Below are positions 1-7,693 of a stretch of 35,046 nucleotides of DNA, piece by piece. Both the position numbers and the translations under genes were made by a program. The first letter of the stretch is position 1. The number at the start of each line of letters is the position of its first letter. Below the pieces are notes generated by a model. It did not search any database. It saw only the letters and a list, made by a program, of their open reading frames with translations, and was not told the origin of the DNA. The DNA lies in IMG/VR virus record IMGVR_UViG_3300044691_000578, positions 1 through 35,046 of that record. The stretch is one strand, 5' to 3'. This DNA is from a virus.

Positions 1-127
1 ATTTGATGCGCTTAAAAAGACCCCAGCTGGAAGTAGAATAGAAGATATTTTAAAAGAAGCAGAACCTAAATTTGATTATGTAAAGGGATCAGGTGTTACT
101 AAGGCTCTTCCTTATGATAGGGCCCTC
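1..127. repeat. Terminal direct repeat, left copy
   Basis: This segment is identical, base for base, to 34920-35046. It lies inside the coding frame of an ejection-protein gene that continues correctly across the join. The length (127) equals a common largest assembly k-mer, so the simplest reading is overlap from a circular or circularly permuted genome rather than a physical packaging repeat. Confidence 0.97.
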
Positions 128-1138
128 CAACTCAAAAGAGAAATAGGTGAACTTGCCTATAGCAAAGAAGCAAAAAGTGCAGGAATTGGAACGAAACAAG
201 GTGCTTTAAGACAGCTTTATCGTTATTTAGATGATTCTATTAATATTGGCGCAGATAAATTAGGCGGAAAAGCAGGTGAACAACTTAGAGCCACTAATAA
301 ACTTGCATCTCAAAATATTGTAAGTAATAAAAAAATAGAACGAGTGCTAGCCAAAGAAGACGCAGAAAAGATATTTAAATCTATTTCTAACAGTGGCAAG
401 TTTGATTATAGAATAGCTGAAAAAGCCATGAAAGGGCTTGATAAAGAAGGAAAGAAAGAATTATCGCATGGTATCATCTCAGAAATGGGAGATGATGCGG
501 AAAATATATTCAATACTACATTACTTGCTAAGAGATTTAATGGACTGGAGCCAGAAGCACAAAAATTATTACTTAATTCTTTCGACACATCAACTCAAAA
601 GAATTTTAAAAATATAATGGAAACTATAGGTTCTAATAAAGAAATAGCTAAAGAAGCAAATAATTCTAAAACAGCTTATTATGCTGGTCTTCTTACAGCT
701 CTTGGAAGTATTGGGCTAGGTATTAATCAAGGTGGATTAGAGGGTGGACTTGCTGCTACAGCTCTAATTGGTAAAGGAGCAGCTATTAATAATGCCGCGG
801 CTCGTCTTATGACTAGTCCTAAATTTATTAATTGGCTTGCTGGTGCTGAAGGCAAGGTTGGTAGTAATTCTGGCGCACATTTTGCTAAACTTTATAATAT
901 TGCCAAAGAAGATCCATCCATTGCTCCTGATATAAAAAAATATGCTGATTCTTTAAATGGAGGAACTAATGTAAATGATTCGGAATTTGATAATCTTTCT
1001 AAGAATCAACAAGAAAGAATATTTTATGAAGATATAAAAAACATGTCAGATACCGAGTTTAATACGTTATTACAACAAATGACACCAGAAGAACAAAATG
1101 ATTTAGAAAAGATTTTATTTAAGTTTGAACCTGAATAA
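2..1138 (+). CDS. Ejection (internal virion) protein, C-terminal part
   Basis: This is the 3' part of a gene whose start is at 34105 at the other end of the window; the frame is open from base 2 and, joined across the 127-bp repeat, gives about 650 residues. The part seen here is mostly helical and rich in Lys, Glu and Ala, with a glycine- and alanine-rich hydrophobic stretch around 680-800 that could contact membrane. It contains a segment like that in phage DNA-transfer proteins (ALQLKREIGELAY near 124-162). It directly follows two other probable ejection proteins and precedes the tail fibres, the usual place for proteins released with DNA into the cell. The family is inferred from composition and position. 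An in-frame GTG at 344 is internal and not the real start. Confidence 0.75.
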   Translation, partial: FDALKKTPAGSRIEDILKEAEPKFDYVKGSGVTKALPYDRALQLKREIGELAYSKEAKSAGIGTKQGALRQLYRYLDDSINIGADKLGGKAGEQLRATNKLASQNIVSNKKIERVLAKEDAEKIFKSISNSGKFDYRIAEKAMKGLDKEGKKELSHGIISEMGDDAENIFNTTLLAKRFNGLEPEAQKLLLNSFDTSTQKNFKNIMETIGSNKEIAKEANNSKTAYYAGLLTALGSIGLGINQGGLEGGLAATALIGKGAAINNAAARLMTSPKFINWLAGAEGKVGSNSGAHFAKLYNIAKEDPSIAPDIKKYADSLNGGTNVNDSEFDNLSKNQQERIFYEDIKNMSDTEFNTLLQQMTPEEQNDLEKILFKFEPE

Positions 1139-1156
1139 CACCGTTTTAACCCTAGG

Positions 1157-1185
1157 TTGATTTTATATTTAAAATCGGCTACTAT
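1157..1185 (+). promoter_or_regulatory. Sigma70-type promoter with internal dyad, tail-fibre operon
   Basis: TTGATT (1157-1162), a 17-base spacer and TACTAT (1180-1185) lie upstream of the first tail-fibre gene at 1219. A perfect 7-bp inverted repeat, GATTTTA/TAAAATC (1159-1165 and 1170-1176, 4-base loop), fills the -35 edge and spacer, so it may be an operator. The GCTACTATT around the -10 recurs in the promoter at 12461-12489. Confidence 0.55.
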
Positions 1186-1218
1186 TAGTTTACATAGAAT
1201 TCTAATAGAGGATAAATA

Positions 1219-1707
1219 ATGGTTGGTTATAAACTTTCGTCAGGTTCACCTATAGTTCCAATGGCAGCAGGTGACTTGCTTGCCATATATCGTCCGCATC
1301 CAACAAGTGATGATAATAGACTGGAATTTTTGATAAATTCTAGCACACTCGCGCAAAATCTTTTCACAAATGGCAATTTACTTGTAAATACTGCAATCAT
1401 AGCTGCTGGCACTGATTTACTTACGGTAAATGTTGATGCTCCTGTTGAATTATTTACATTTAATGCGGGCGCTGGTGCTTATACTTATGATATTGATCTT
1501 GATCATACTGGCGCTGTTGCTGGTAATATGTTTATGATTAATATTACAAAAGCAGCATCAACCAATCCTACAATAGTAGTTAGAGATGGTTCTGGTGGTT
1601 CTACAATTATATCCATAAATAACGGTACTGCTGAAAATATACAATGTTTATTCATGTATACAGGCACTGCCTGGGTAAGACTTGAAGCTATAGTTAATTC
1701 ATTCTAA
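1219..1707 (+). CDS. Tail fibre / virion structural protein
   Basis: This 162-residue protein starts 5 bases after a GAGG ribosome site (AGAGGATAAATAATG). It is rich in Gly, Thr, Asn and Val and looks all-beta. The start (GDLLAIYRPHPTSDDNRLEF) resembles short N-terminal modules of phage tail fibres that name virion attachment; the rest looks like a small beta-sandwich ending in a tryptophan-containing strand (GTAWVRLEAIV). It is the first gene of the fibre operon behind the promoter at 1157-1185. No enzyme motif is visible. The exact place in the virion is not known. Confidence 0.6.
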   Translation: MVGYKLSSGSPIVPMAAGDLLAIYRPHPTSDDNRLEFLINSSTLAQNLFTNGNLLVNTAIIAAGTDLLTVNVDAPVELFTFNAGAGAYTYDIDLDHTGAVAGNMFMINITKAASTNPTIVVRDGSGGSTIISINNGTAENIQCLFMYTGTAWVRLEAIVNSF

Positions 1708-1716
1708 GGATAAGTC

Positions 1717-2040
1717 ATGACAATTCAGACTTTCGTTTTATTTCAAAATCAAACAGTAAACGCGACTAGTGCTGTATTTGTAGTAAATTATCCGAATGAA
1801 AGAGGCGTAATTAAAGCTAGTGGTATATTTGGTGGCGCTACTATAATGATTCAAAACATAGCACCGAGTACTTCTCCCGCTGTTTGGATAAATGTTCCAG
1901 ATTTAACAGGGAATACTGTTGGTTTTACTACTAATGGACAAGCGATAATGGGAGGAATAGTACAGGGAGAATCAGTTAGGGCAGTACTTACTGGAGCTAC
2001 TGGCACTACTAATATAACCGTAACACTCGAGCCTTTATAA
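1717..2040 (+). CDS. Small beta-rich virion protein, tail-fibre cluster
   Basis: This 107-residue protein begins with ATG after AAGGATAAGTC and its TAATG stop overlaps the start of the tailspike gene at 2040, so the two are probably translationally coupled. The sequence is Thr-, Val- and Gly-rich with alternating hydrophobic residues, like a single beta-sandwich of the sort used as fibre adaptor or decoration. No catalytic motif or transmembrane segment is visible. Its function is inferred only from composition and position among fibre genes. Confidence 0.55.
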   Translation: MTIQTFVLFQNQTVNATSAVFVVNYPNERGVIKASGIFGGATIMIQNIAPSTSPAVWINVPDLTGNTVGFTTNGQAIMGGIVQGESVRAVLTGATGTTNITVTLEPL

Positions 2041-3809
2041 TGTATTTTGAACGAATAACAACAAGTGGCGGCGGTGGTGGTGGTTATACTACCATTGAAG
2101 AAAATGGCGTACCTTTGCCACAAGAAACAGCATTAAATTTTATAGGTGCAGCAGCTTCTGTAACAGATAATGCAGGAACAAGCACAAACGTAACATTTGC
2201 GCAAAATCTAAATGACATAGCTACTACTTCTCTTACTAAAGGTATGTTATTTACATCCAATGGTACTAATATAGTTCCTCTAACTGTTGGAACTAATGAT
2301 GCTTATTTGGTAGCAGACTCTACACAAACGGACGGCATAAGATGGGAATCAGCTTATAATACAGTTGAAGAAGAAGCATCAGCTCTTCCTCAGCGTGCAG
2401 TACTTAATTTTGAAGGAGCTGCAGTTACAGCCGTAGATGATGGCGCAAATAATAGAACTAATATCATAGTAAACAAAAATGTAAATGATATAGCTGGTCT
2501 TACTCCGACTGCAAATTCTGTTATATCTGGAAATGGTACCCATTTTGTTGATACAGTACTTAGTCCTGGTGGAATTTTCTATGTATCTGCTGCTTCTGGA
2601 AGTGATGCAACAGGTAATGGTTCTGTGGCTTTTCCATATGCATCAATTGGTAAAGCAGTATCAGTTGCATCAGCAAATACAGCTATATTGATTGAAGGTG
2701 GTTTATATACAGAATCAATTAACTTCGCAGGAATATCAGCTTTAACTTTGCAAGCAATTGGTGGAACGGATTATGGCTCTGTATTTATTACTGGAACCCA
2801 AAGCTTTACTAGCACCTCTAATCATATAACATTTATTGGAATTTCTTTCAGTAACGCATCAGCTGCTATGGCAACTATTAATGCAGCGGCACATATTAGT
2901 TTTCAAGCTTGCGTATTTAATGCGAGCGCGGCAACTAATCCAGCGATAACTATAACAGGCTCTATAACTGGCGAAATGATTATTAGAGATTGTTTAATAA
3001 CAGGTACCGTGTCTAATGCTGCTACTGCGTTTTTCCAAGTTTATTTAATAGGTCAACAATCTACTGCCTGTAATGTTACGGCTAGTAATGGTGCTACAAT
3101 AGTGCTTAATTGCGCTAATCTTGGTCTGGTTACTCATTCTGGCGGTATAATCGAGCTTCAAAACATAGTGCAAGTAACAGCAACAGCTGGTAATTCTGTT
3201 ACCTCTACTGCAAATGCTGCGGCTACTAATCAATTCATAATGAATAATACAAGTCTACAGCAAAATGACCTTTCTTATGGAACGCTCGTAAAAAGCGGAA
3301 CTTGTATATTTGTAATTGCAAGTTCTAATTATAATCCAGCTACTACATTTACAGGCGCAAGAGCAAATTTTGCGGTTCTCGCCAGTGATATGAATGCTAA
3401 TTACACGCCTGTACATTATACCGCTACTGATGGATCCGTAACAGGAAACTTGCATGGTATTGATAATGCGCTAGCTAGTGCATCTGGTGGAATAAGCTGG
3501 TCAGTTAAAACTACAAATACGGCAATAGTAAAAAATAATGGTTATTTCTCAAATGGTTCTGGCCTTGTGTTTACATTGCCTGCAACCGCTGCTGTCGGCG
3601 ATACATTTAGAATATCAAATATAGGTACAAGTTTTTCCGTAGCGCAAAATGCAGCTCAATCAATACAATTTGGTAATCAAGCAACAACTTCAGGCATTAC
3701 CGGATCATTAGCTAGTACATCCATAGGGGATAGCCTAGAGATAGTTTGTAATCAAACAAATAATGGCTTCATAGTGATTTCATCTATGGGCAATATAACT
3801 GTAACTTAA
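2040..3809 (+). CDS. Tailspike with beta-helix domain
   Basis: This 589-residue protein shows four parts. Residues 10-16 are a poly-glycine linker. Two tandem modules follow at about 16-100 and 106-175, each starting with a T-x-E-E-x-G/A-x-x-L-P-Q pattern and an ALNF/VLNF-x-G-A-A strand. Residues about 178-430 begin with FYVSAASGSDATGNGS and then repeat short V/I-rich strands with N and G turns, typical of a right-handed pectin-lyase-type beta-helix as in receptor-binding or depolymerase tailspikes. Residues about 487-589 form a C-terminal domain shared with the next gene. It most likely binds, and perhaps cleaves, a host surface glycan. Catalytic residues cannot be assigned by eye. Confidence 0.75.
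   Translation: MYFERITTSGGGGGGYTTIEENGVPLPQETALNFIGAAASVTDNAGTSTNVTFAQNLNDIATTSLTKGMLFTSNGTNIVPLTVGTNDAYLVADSTQTDGIRWESAYNTVEEEASALPQRAVLNFEGAAVTAVDDGANNRTNIIVNKNVNDIAGLTPTANSVISGNGTHFVDTVLSPGGIFYVSAASGSDATGNGSVAFPYASIGKAVSVASANTAILIEGGLYTESINFAGISALTLQAIGGTDYGSVFITGTQSFTSTSNHITFIGISFSNASAAMATINAAAHISFQACVFNASAATNPAITITGSITGEMIIRDCLITGTVSNAATAFFQVYLIGQQSTACNVTASNGATIVLNCANLGLVTHSGGIIELQNIVQVTATAGNSVTSTANAAATNQFIMNNTSLQQNDLSYGTLVKSGTCIFVIASSNYNPATTFTGARANFAVLASDMNANYTPVHYTATDGSVTGNLHGIDNALASASGGISWSVKTTNTAIVKNNGYFSNGSGLVFTLPATAAVGDTFRISNIGTSFSVAQNAAQSIQFGNQATTSGITGSLASTSIGDSLEIVCNQTNNGFIVISSMGNITVT
3641..3688 (+). repeat. Near-identical 48-bp repeat in fibre genes, copy 1
   Basis: These 48 bases differ at only two positions from 4232-4279 in the next gene. 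Both encode the same core of the C-terminal fibre domain (QNAAQSIQFGNQ). It is a recent duplication or a module kept alike by gene conversion. Confidence 0.9.
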
Positions 3810-3818
3810 GGAGATAAA

Positions 3819-4400
3819 ATGACTACAAACAATAGCGTAAATGGTCCGTTTCCATTATCCGCCACTCAAGGTGGTCTTGGCGTTGCAAGCCCAACTGCTC
3901 ATGGTATTTTAGTTGCTGAAGGAGCATCTCCTGCAACTCCTTTAGTACTTACAAATGGTCAATTATTAATTGGTTCTACTGGAGCTGATCCTGTTCCTGC
4001 TTCAATTACAGCAGGTGCTGGTATTATAGTAACGCCAGGAGCTGGCACATTAACCATAGCTGCAACAAATGCAATTACATGGACTGATGTTACTGGTACT
4101 TCTCAGGCAATAGCTGTGGATAATGGATATTCTGCAAATAATGCCGCGCTTGTAACTTTAACATTGCCTGCTACTGCCGCAATAGGTGACTTTTATGCGA
4201 TATATGCTAAAGGGGCTGGTTTATTTAAAATAGCGCAAAATGCAGCCCAATCAATACAATTTGGTAATCAAACAACAACAAGTGGTACTGGTGGTTCTTT
4301 GCAGGCAACATTAGTTGGTGATTATGTACTTATTCGTTGCGTAACTACAAATACCGGTTTTGCTGTTATGGGTTCGATAGGTAATATTACAGTAGTATAA
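3819..4400 (+). CDS. Tail fibre with shared C-terminal domain
   Basis: This 193-residue fibre protein has a strong AAGGAG ribosome site 6 bases before ATG. It starts with MTTNNSVNGP, matching the next gene's MTINNAVNSP, which suggests a common virion-attachment peptide. A middle segment (GGLGVASPTAHGILVAEG, about 25-42) is a module often met in phage tail fibres. The C-terminal ~100 residues, starting at WTDVTG, closely match the end of the tailspike encoded just upstream (both contain QNAAQSIQFGNQ and end GNITV). It is probably a short receptor-binding or trimerising fibre. No enzyme motif is visible. Confidence 0.7.
   Translation: MTTNNSVNGPFPLSATQGGLGVASPTAHGILVAEGASPATPLVLTNGQLLIGSTGADPVPASITAGAGIIVTPGAGTLTIAATNAITWTDVTGTSQAIAVDNGYSANNAALVTLTLPATAAIGDFYAIYAKGAGLFKIAQNAAQSIQFGNQTTTSGTGGSLQATLVGDYVLIRCVTTNTGFAVMGSIGNITVV
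4232..4279 (+). repeat. Near-identical 48-bp repeat in fibre genes, copy 2
   Basis: This is the partner of 3641-3688, with two mismatches in 48 bases and the same direction. Recombination between the copies would fuse the tailspike to the end of the short fibre gene in frame, since both copies encode the same peptide in the same reading frame. Confidence 0.9.
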
Positions 4401-4408
4401 GGTAATTT

Positions 4409-5512
4409 ATGACAATAAATAATGCTGTTAATAGCCCATATGGTTTTGCAACTACTACATTAGGATCTACGATTGGTAGTGTTCAAGTTGTAACTGGATC
4501 TACCACATCTGGCTATGCAAATATTCCAGGTAAGAATAGGCTTGTAAACGGCAATCTGCAAATATGGCAAAGAGGAGCTGGTGGTTCTGCTAGCTTTGCT
4601 GTAAATGCTGCGACAGCTTATACAGCAGATCGTTGGCAAGTACAAAGTGGCGCGTCAACTAACGTTACGGTTTCGCAAGTAGCAGGGACAACGTCAGGAC
4701 AATATAGAATGAGGGTTCAAAGGAACGCAGCAAATACCGGTACTGGTGCTATAACTATTGCTCAATCACTGCCTAGATCTGTTTGTTCTAACTTTGGTGG
4801 CAGCTATGCTACATTTAGTTTTCAGGCTTTAGTTGGGGCTAATTTTTCCCCAACAAGCAATAACGTAACTGTAAAGATAATAAGTGGACAAGGTACAAGT
4901 GATGTTAGTGTTCTTTCAGGTTTTACAACTCAAGTAACTGAAGTAAGCGCGACAAAATCTATGACTACTGCGCTTGTTACCTATACCGCTACAACAGGAC
5001 AAATGAATGCGGCTGTTAGTCAAATGGCTGTAGAGATTACATTCACGCCTGTGGGCACTGCTGGTGTTAATGATTATATTGATATAGGGCAATTACAACT
5101 TGAACATGGTCCAAATGCTACATTTTATGAGCATAAAACATACGATGAATATTTAAGAGAATCTCAGTATTATTTTTGTAAATCTTTTGCTTACGGTACT
5201 GCTCCTGCTCAAAATATAGGTAATAGTATATCTGAAATGGTATATGCAGCAGCAAGAGCTGCAACAGGTACTCAAGTAGCGCCAACTGTACCATGGCCGG
5301 TTAATATGAGGGCTACTCCAACTCTTACTACTTATAGCACAAACGCGGCTACAAATCAGGTATATGATGTTGGCTCGTCTAATCCTTGTACTGCGATTAC
5401 TACTTTTGTTTTATCTGATAGAGCTCATAGCTTATATTGCAGTGGGGCTGCGACTACAGGTATCGGTAATATTCTTGTTTATAATTGGTCAGCTGACGCG
5501 GAGCTCGTATAA
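4409..5512 (+). CDS. Tail fibre / receptor-binding protein
   Basis: This 367-residue protein starts with MTINNAVNSP, like the previous fibre. At about residues 40-75 it carries NRLVNGNLQIWQRG followed by YTADRW, the start of a widespread carbohydrate-binding-like beta-sandwich of phage tail fibres and receptor-binding proteins. The strand-rich middle ends with a DYIDIGQLQLEHGPNATFYE segment, typical of that family, followed by YLRESQYYF and a variable C-terminal domain. It probably forms the distal, host-contacting part of the fibre. The stop overlaps the start of the next small gene (TAATG). Confidence 0.75.
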   Translation: MTINNAVNSPYGFATTTLGSTIGSVQVVTGSTTSGYANIPGKNRLVNGNLQIWQRGAGGSASFAVNAATAYTADRWQVQSGASTNVTVSQVAGTTSGQYRMRVQRNAANTGTGAITIAQSLPRSVCSNFGGSYATFSFQALVGANFSPTSNNVTVKIISGQGTSDVSVLSGFTTQVTEVSATKSMTTALVTYTATTGQMNAAVSQMAVEITFTPVGTAGVNDYIDIGQLQLEHGPNATFYEHKTYDEYLRESQYYFCKSFAYGTAPAQNIGNSISEMVYAAARAATGTQVAPTVPWPVNMRATPTLTTYSTNAATNQVYDVGSSNPCTAITTFVLSDRAHSLYCSGAATTGIGNILVYNWSADAELV

Positions 5513-5676
5513 TGGCAAATATAGTAACAGCGGTAAATTCACTTAAATTAGATGGGACGCAAAATCCTAATATTTTTGTTATTACATATGATGATGGATC
5601 TATTAAGTTTGTTCCAGCTGACGAGCGAAATTGCGATTACATGCAATATTTAGCGTGGAAAGCGCTAGGTAATTAA
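5512..5676 (+). CDS. Small tail-associated protein
   Basis: This 54-residue protein overlaps the preceding fibre gene by one base (TAATG). The sequence has an ITYDDGSIKFVP strand pair and ends with MQYLAWKALGN. Short proteins of this build, with a Tyr-Leu-Ala-Trp C-terminus, are found after fibre genes in many phages. The function is not known; a fibre chaperone or tip protein is possible. Confidence 0.6.
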   Translation: MANIVTAVNSLKLDGTQNPNIFVITYDDGSIKFVPADERNCDYMQYLAWKALGN

Positions 5677-5700
5677 CAACCATTTTTTAGGAGAACTAAA

Positions 5701-5970
5701 ATGGAAAATAAAAAAAACGTAAGACTCGAGGGCAGATCAAAAGCTGCTCCCCATAACGAAGAACCATACATGGATTGCATAGTAAAGGATCTTAATTACG
5801 GTGGAATCAATGTAGAATTCGAACAAGCTTATTCTAAAGGTAACATGGGAAAAGATTTAAAAGAAAAAGGACGTGACATGGTTAAAGAATCACGCAAAGA
5901 AATGGGTGGAAAATCCTATAAACCTGAAGCTACTCGTAAAATGGCAAAACGTGATATGCAAGAATATTAA
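5701..5970 (+). CDS. Small charged protein, unknown function
   Basis: This 89-residue protein has a good AGGAG site 6 bases before ATG. The first half is mixed, and the second half is a highly charged Lys/Arg/Glu/Met helix (about 45-89). I do not recognise the family. It opens a run of small genes between the tail fibres and the lysis region. A shadow frame that starts inside it at 5873 is not the real start of the next gene, which begins at 5972. Confidence 0.6.
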   Translation: MENKKNVRLEGRSKAAPHNEEPYMDCIVKDLNYGGINVEFEQAYSKGNMGKDLKEKGRDMVKESRKEMGGKSYKPEATRKMAKRDMQEY

Positions 5971-5971
5971 G

Positions 5972-6133
5972 ATGCCTCTTGTAAAGGGAAAAAGCAAGAA
6001 AGCAATTAGTGAAAATATTCGTGAGTTATCTGATCGCAATAAAAAATTACTAGAAGAAGGTAAGCGCCCAAGACCTAGAAAACAAATTATTGCGATAGCT
6101 TTGTCTGAAGCTAAGAAAAACAAAAAAAGGTAA
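5972..6133 (+). CDS. Small basic phage protein, DUF6496-like
   Basis: This 53-residue protein begins MPLVKGKSKKAISENIREL and ends with KQIIAIALSEAKKNKKR. That pattern (MPL-x-K-G-K-S ... I-x-x-N-I-x-x-L ... R-P-x-x-Q-x-x-A-I-A-L) is a very common small protein of tailed phages, often named only as a domain of unknown function. It starts one base after the preceding stop. I chose 5972 because the family begins exactly there. The protein is strongly basic and may bind nucleic acid or be packaged, but its role is not established. Confidence 0.7.
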   Translation: MPLVKGKSKKAISENIRELSDRNKKLLEEGKRPRPRKQIIAIALSEAKKNKKR

Positions 6134-6136
6134 TTA

Positions 6137-6352
6137 ATGTTTATCGATATAGTTGATTTAATGCCTACGCAAATAAAGAATACTATAAATTCAAGATATT
6201 ATGAAGAATATAAGATTGGTTATACTGTAGGCCTTATGACTTCTAATGAATATGAAAATCCATATTCAAATAAAATTGATCCAGATAGCGTTAAAAGTTA
6301 TTGGACAGGATTTTATGAAGGTAGAAAAAAACGAGGCAGTAAATGGATATAA
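6137..6352 (+). CDS. Small RMF-like protein
   Basis: This 71-residue protein starts after AAAAAGGTAATTA. Residues 24-66 have the spacing of ribosome modulation factor-like proteins: a GY-x-x-G helix (IGYTVG), a central NPY, then YWTGFYEG and a basic tail. In bacteria RMF binds ribosomes and helps form inactive 100S dimers; small phage relatives are mostly uncharacterised. The likeness is by pattern only, and the usual Cys-Pro of bacterial RMF is replaced by Asn-Pro-Tyr. The gene overlaps the next one by 10 bases. Confidence 0.45.
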   Translation: MFIDIVDLMPTQIKNTINSRYYEEYKIGYTVGLMTSNEYENPYSNKIDPDSVKSYWTGFYEGRKKRGSKWI

Positions 6353-6561
6353 AAGTAGAAATAACACATTTATATAAAATTATAGCGATCTTATTTTTTG
6401 CTTTCGCTTCTATAGTTGGATTTATAACTAAAAACTTCTATTCTGAGTTTAAAGATATGGAATCTTTAACATCTTCTAATTCATCTAAAATAGAAATATT
6501 TAACGAAGAATTAAAAGAATTAAAAAGCCTAATTTTAATGAATGTTATAAAGAATAATTAG
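6343..6561 (+). CDS. Small single-pass membrane protein
   Basis: This 72-residue protein has one hydrophobic segment at about residues 11-30 (YKIIAILFFAFASIVGFI) followed by a polar, probably coiled-coil helix to the end. It precedes another small membrane protein and the holin candidate, so a part in lysis (an antiholin or a short inner-membrane spanin-like protein) is possible, but no family was recognised. The start overlaps the end of the RMF-like gene. Confidence 0.55.
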   Translation: MDIKVEITHLYKIIAILFFAFASIVGFITKNFYSEFKDMESLTSSNSSKIEIFNEELKELKSLILMNVIKNN

Positions 6562-6568
6562 AGGATTT

Positions 6569-6820
6569 ATGATGCCAGAAACATTTTCTATTGTTATCCA
6601 TCTTATAGAATATTCCGCTTTTATATTATTAATGATTCACCTAGTAAAAAAATCTATGATTTTAAATGAGATCAAAGATGATATTACTAAATTTAAAACT
6701 GATGTAGAAACTATAGAAGGTAGAATTGTAGACCTAATAGTAGCTATTAATAATAAAGCTATGATAGAAGAGAGCAAATTTAGATCTGCTACTCCAAATG
6801 AAAATAAGCCTATTATATGA
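6569..6820 (+). CDS. Small single-pass membrane protein, lysis region
   Basis: This protein of 82-83 residues starts at 6569 or at the next ATG (6572), which lies 7 bases after GAGG and may be preferred. Residues about 6-27 form a transmembrane helix, followed by a heptad-like helix (about 30-65) and a polar tail. Its stop overlaps the holin candidate start by ATGA, so translation is coupled. It may be a lysis accessory protein such as an antiholin. No family was recognised. Confidence 0.55.
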   Translation: MMPETFSIVIHLIEYSAFILLMIHLVKKSMILNEIKDDITKFKTDVETIEGRIVDLIVAINNKAMIEESKFRSATPNENKPII

Positions 6821-7263
6821 TTACTATAATTGGGCTTTTAGCCGGATTATTGCCTCATTTATTTGGGTTGTTTAAAGATTATCTAGCCTATAAACAAGCT
6901 AAAATCGATGCTGCGCAAGAATTAGCTATCATGCAGCTTCAAATAGATTTTGCTAAAACTGAAGTTGATGCGAATCTCCGAGAAGCAGAAATCGCAGGAA
7001 CAGTACAAGATTCTCAGATAGTTCATACAGCTTTTCAGTCTGATAGTAAATTTGTAGATATAATAAATAATCTTATAAGGCCATTAATAGTTACATGCTT
7101 TCTTATGTCGTATTGTTATGTACAATTTTGCATAATTGAAAAATATATGGCTGGTTCTATTCCTCTTGGTATATTTGCCGATTTAATCTGGACAGAAAAT
7201 GAACAAGCTATGCTGAATGCTATACTTATGTATTATTTTGGTAATTTTGTGAGAAGTAAGTGA
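6817..7263 (+). CDS. Probable holin, GTA three-segment type
   Basis: This 148-residue protein has a hydrophobic N-terminus (about 2-19), a long charged helix (about 25-65, KQAKIDAAQELAIMQLQ), a second hydrophobic segment at about 86-107 (LIRPLIVTCFLMSYCYVQFC) and a third near 131-145. This order matches the three-segment holins named from alphaproteobacterial gene transfer agents. Such proteins open the inner membrane to let endolysin reach the wall; the endolysin here (11210-11635) has no signal peptide and would need one. The gene is translationally coupled at both ends (ATGA before, GTGA after). Confidence 0.6.
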   Translation: MITIIGLLAGLLPHLFGLFKDYLAYKQAKIDAAQELAIMQLQIDFAKTEVDANLREAEIAGTVQDSQIVHTAFQSDSKFVDIINNLIRPLIVTCFLMSYCYVQFCIIEKYMAGSIPLGIFADLIWTENEQAMLNAILMYYFGNFVRSK

Positions 7264-7547
7264 CAAGAAAACCCGCGCCGGAACGTTATGACCAATATGG
7301 CTACATATGGGACATAGAAAAAATGCAAGAAAAAGAACCAAATAAATGGGCGGAATTTGCTAAATTAAAACATAAACAAAGAAAATCATTAGAAAAAACA
7401 TTAGATAAATGGAAAAAAACTAATGATGAGAAATTCAAAGAATTTATGGATAAGGCAGATAAAAAAGATAAATATTTCTTTAATTTATTATTTAAATTAG
7501 GAATAGCCGCTATATGTTATGATAAATATGATGAATGGAAAGCATAA
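7260..7547 (+). CDS. Small lysine-rich protein after holin
   Basis: This 95-residue protein starts with GTG overlapping the holin stop by 4 bases. It is very rich in Lys and Glu in the middle (about 38-70), with a short hydrophobic patch near the C-terminus (FFNLLFKLGIAAICY). I do not recognise it. Tight coupling to the holin candidate suggests a linked role, but this is inference. Confidence 0.55.
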   Translation: MTRKPAPERYDQYGYIWDIEKMQEKEPNKWAEFAKLKHKQRKSLEKTLDKWKKTNDEKFKEFMDKADKKDKYFFNLLFKLGIAAICYDKYDEWKA

Positions 7548-7693
7548 TGACCGAAAATACAGAATATTATTTACTTAATATGCGTATAGAGGCGATTAAT
7601 GAAAAACTATTACTGATAGAAGATAAATTAGATCAATTACATGATTCTATTCATGGCAGGCAAGATTGGACTTTTGAGGATAAAACATTATGA
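7547..7693 (+). CDS. Short helical protein, unknown
   Basis: This 48-residue gene overlaps the previous stop by one base (TAATG) and the next start by 4 bases (ATGA). The middle is an amphipathic helix (about 8-33) with heptad-like leucines. The function is not known. The overlaps at both ends and the compact operon support it as real. Confidence 0.5.
   Translation: MTENTEYYLLNMRIEAINEKLLLIEDKLDQLHDSIHGRQDWTFEDKTL

Noticed and set aside
1-127. T7-like physical terminal repeat for packaging
   Set aside because: The repeat lies in the middle of a gene that is intact across the join, and its length equals a common assembly k-mer. Real terminal repeats usually sit between genes. Coverage data would be needed to revive this idea.
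2040-5512. Diversity-generating retroelement acting on the fibre genes
   Set aside because: The repeated fibre segments lack adenine-specific variation against a template, and no reverse transcriptase is encoded anywhere in the window.
1219-5512. Invertible tail-fibre segment flanked by hix-like sites
   Set aside because: All fibre genes point the same way and I found no pair of matching inverted sites at their borders, although weak 26-bp sites could be missed without a computed search.
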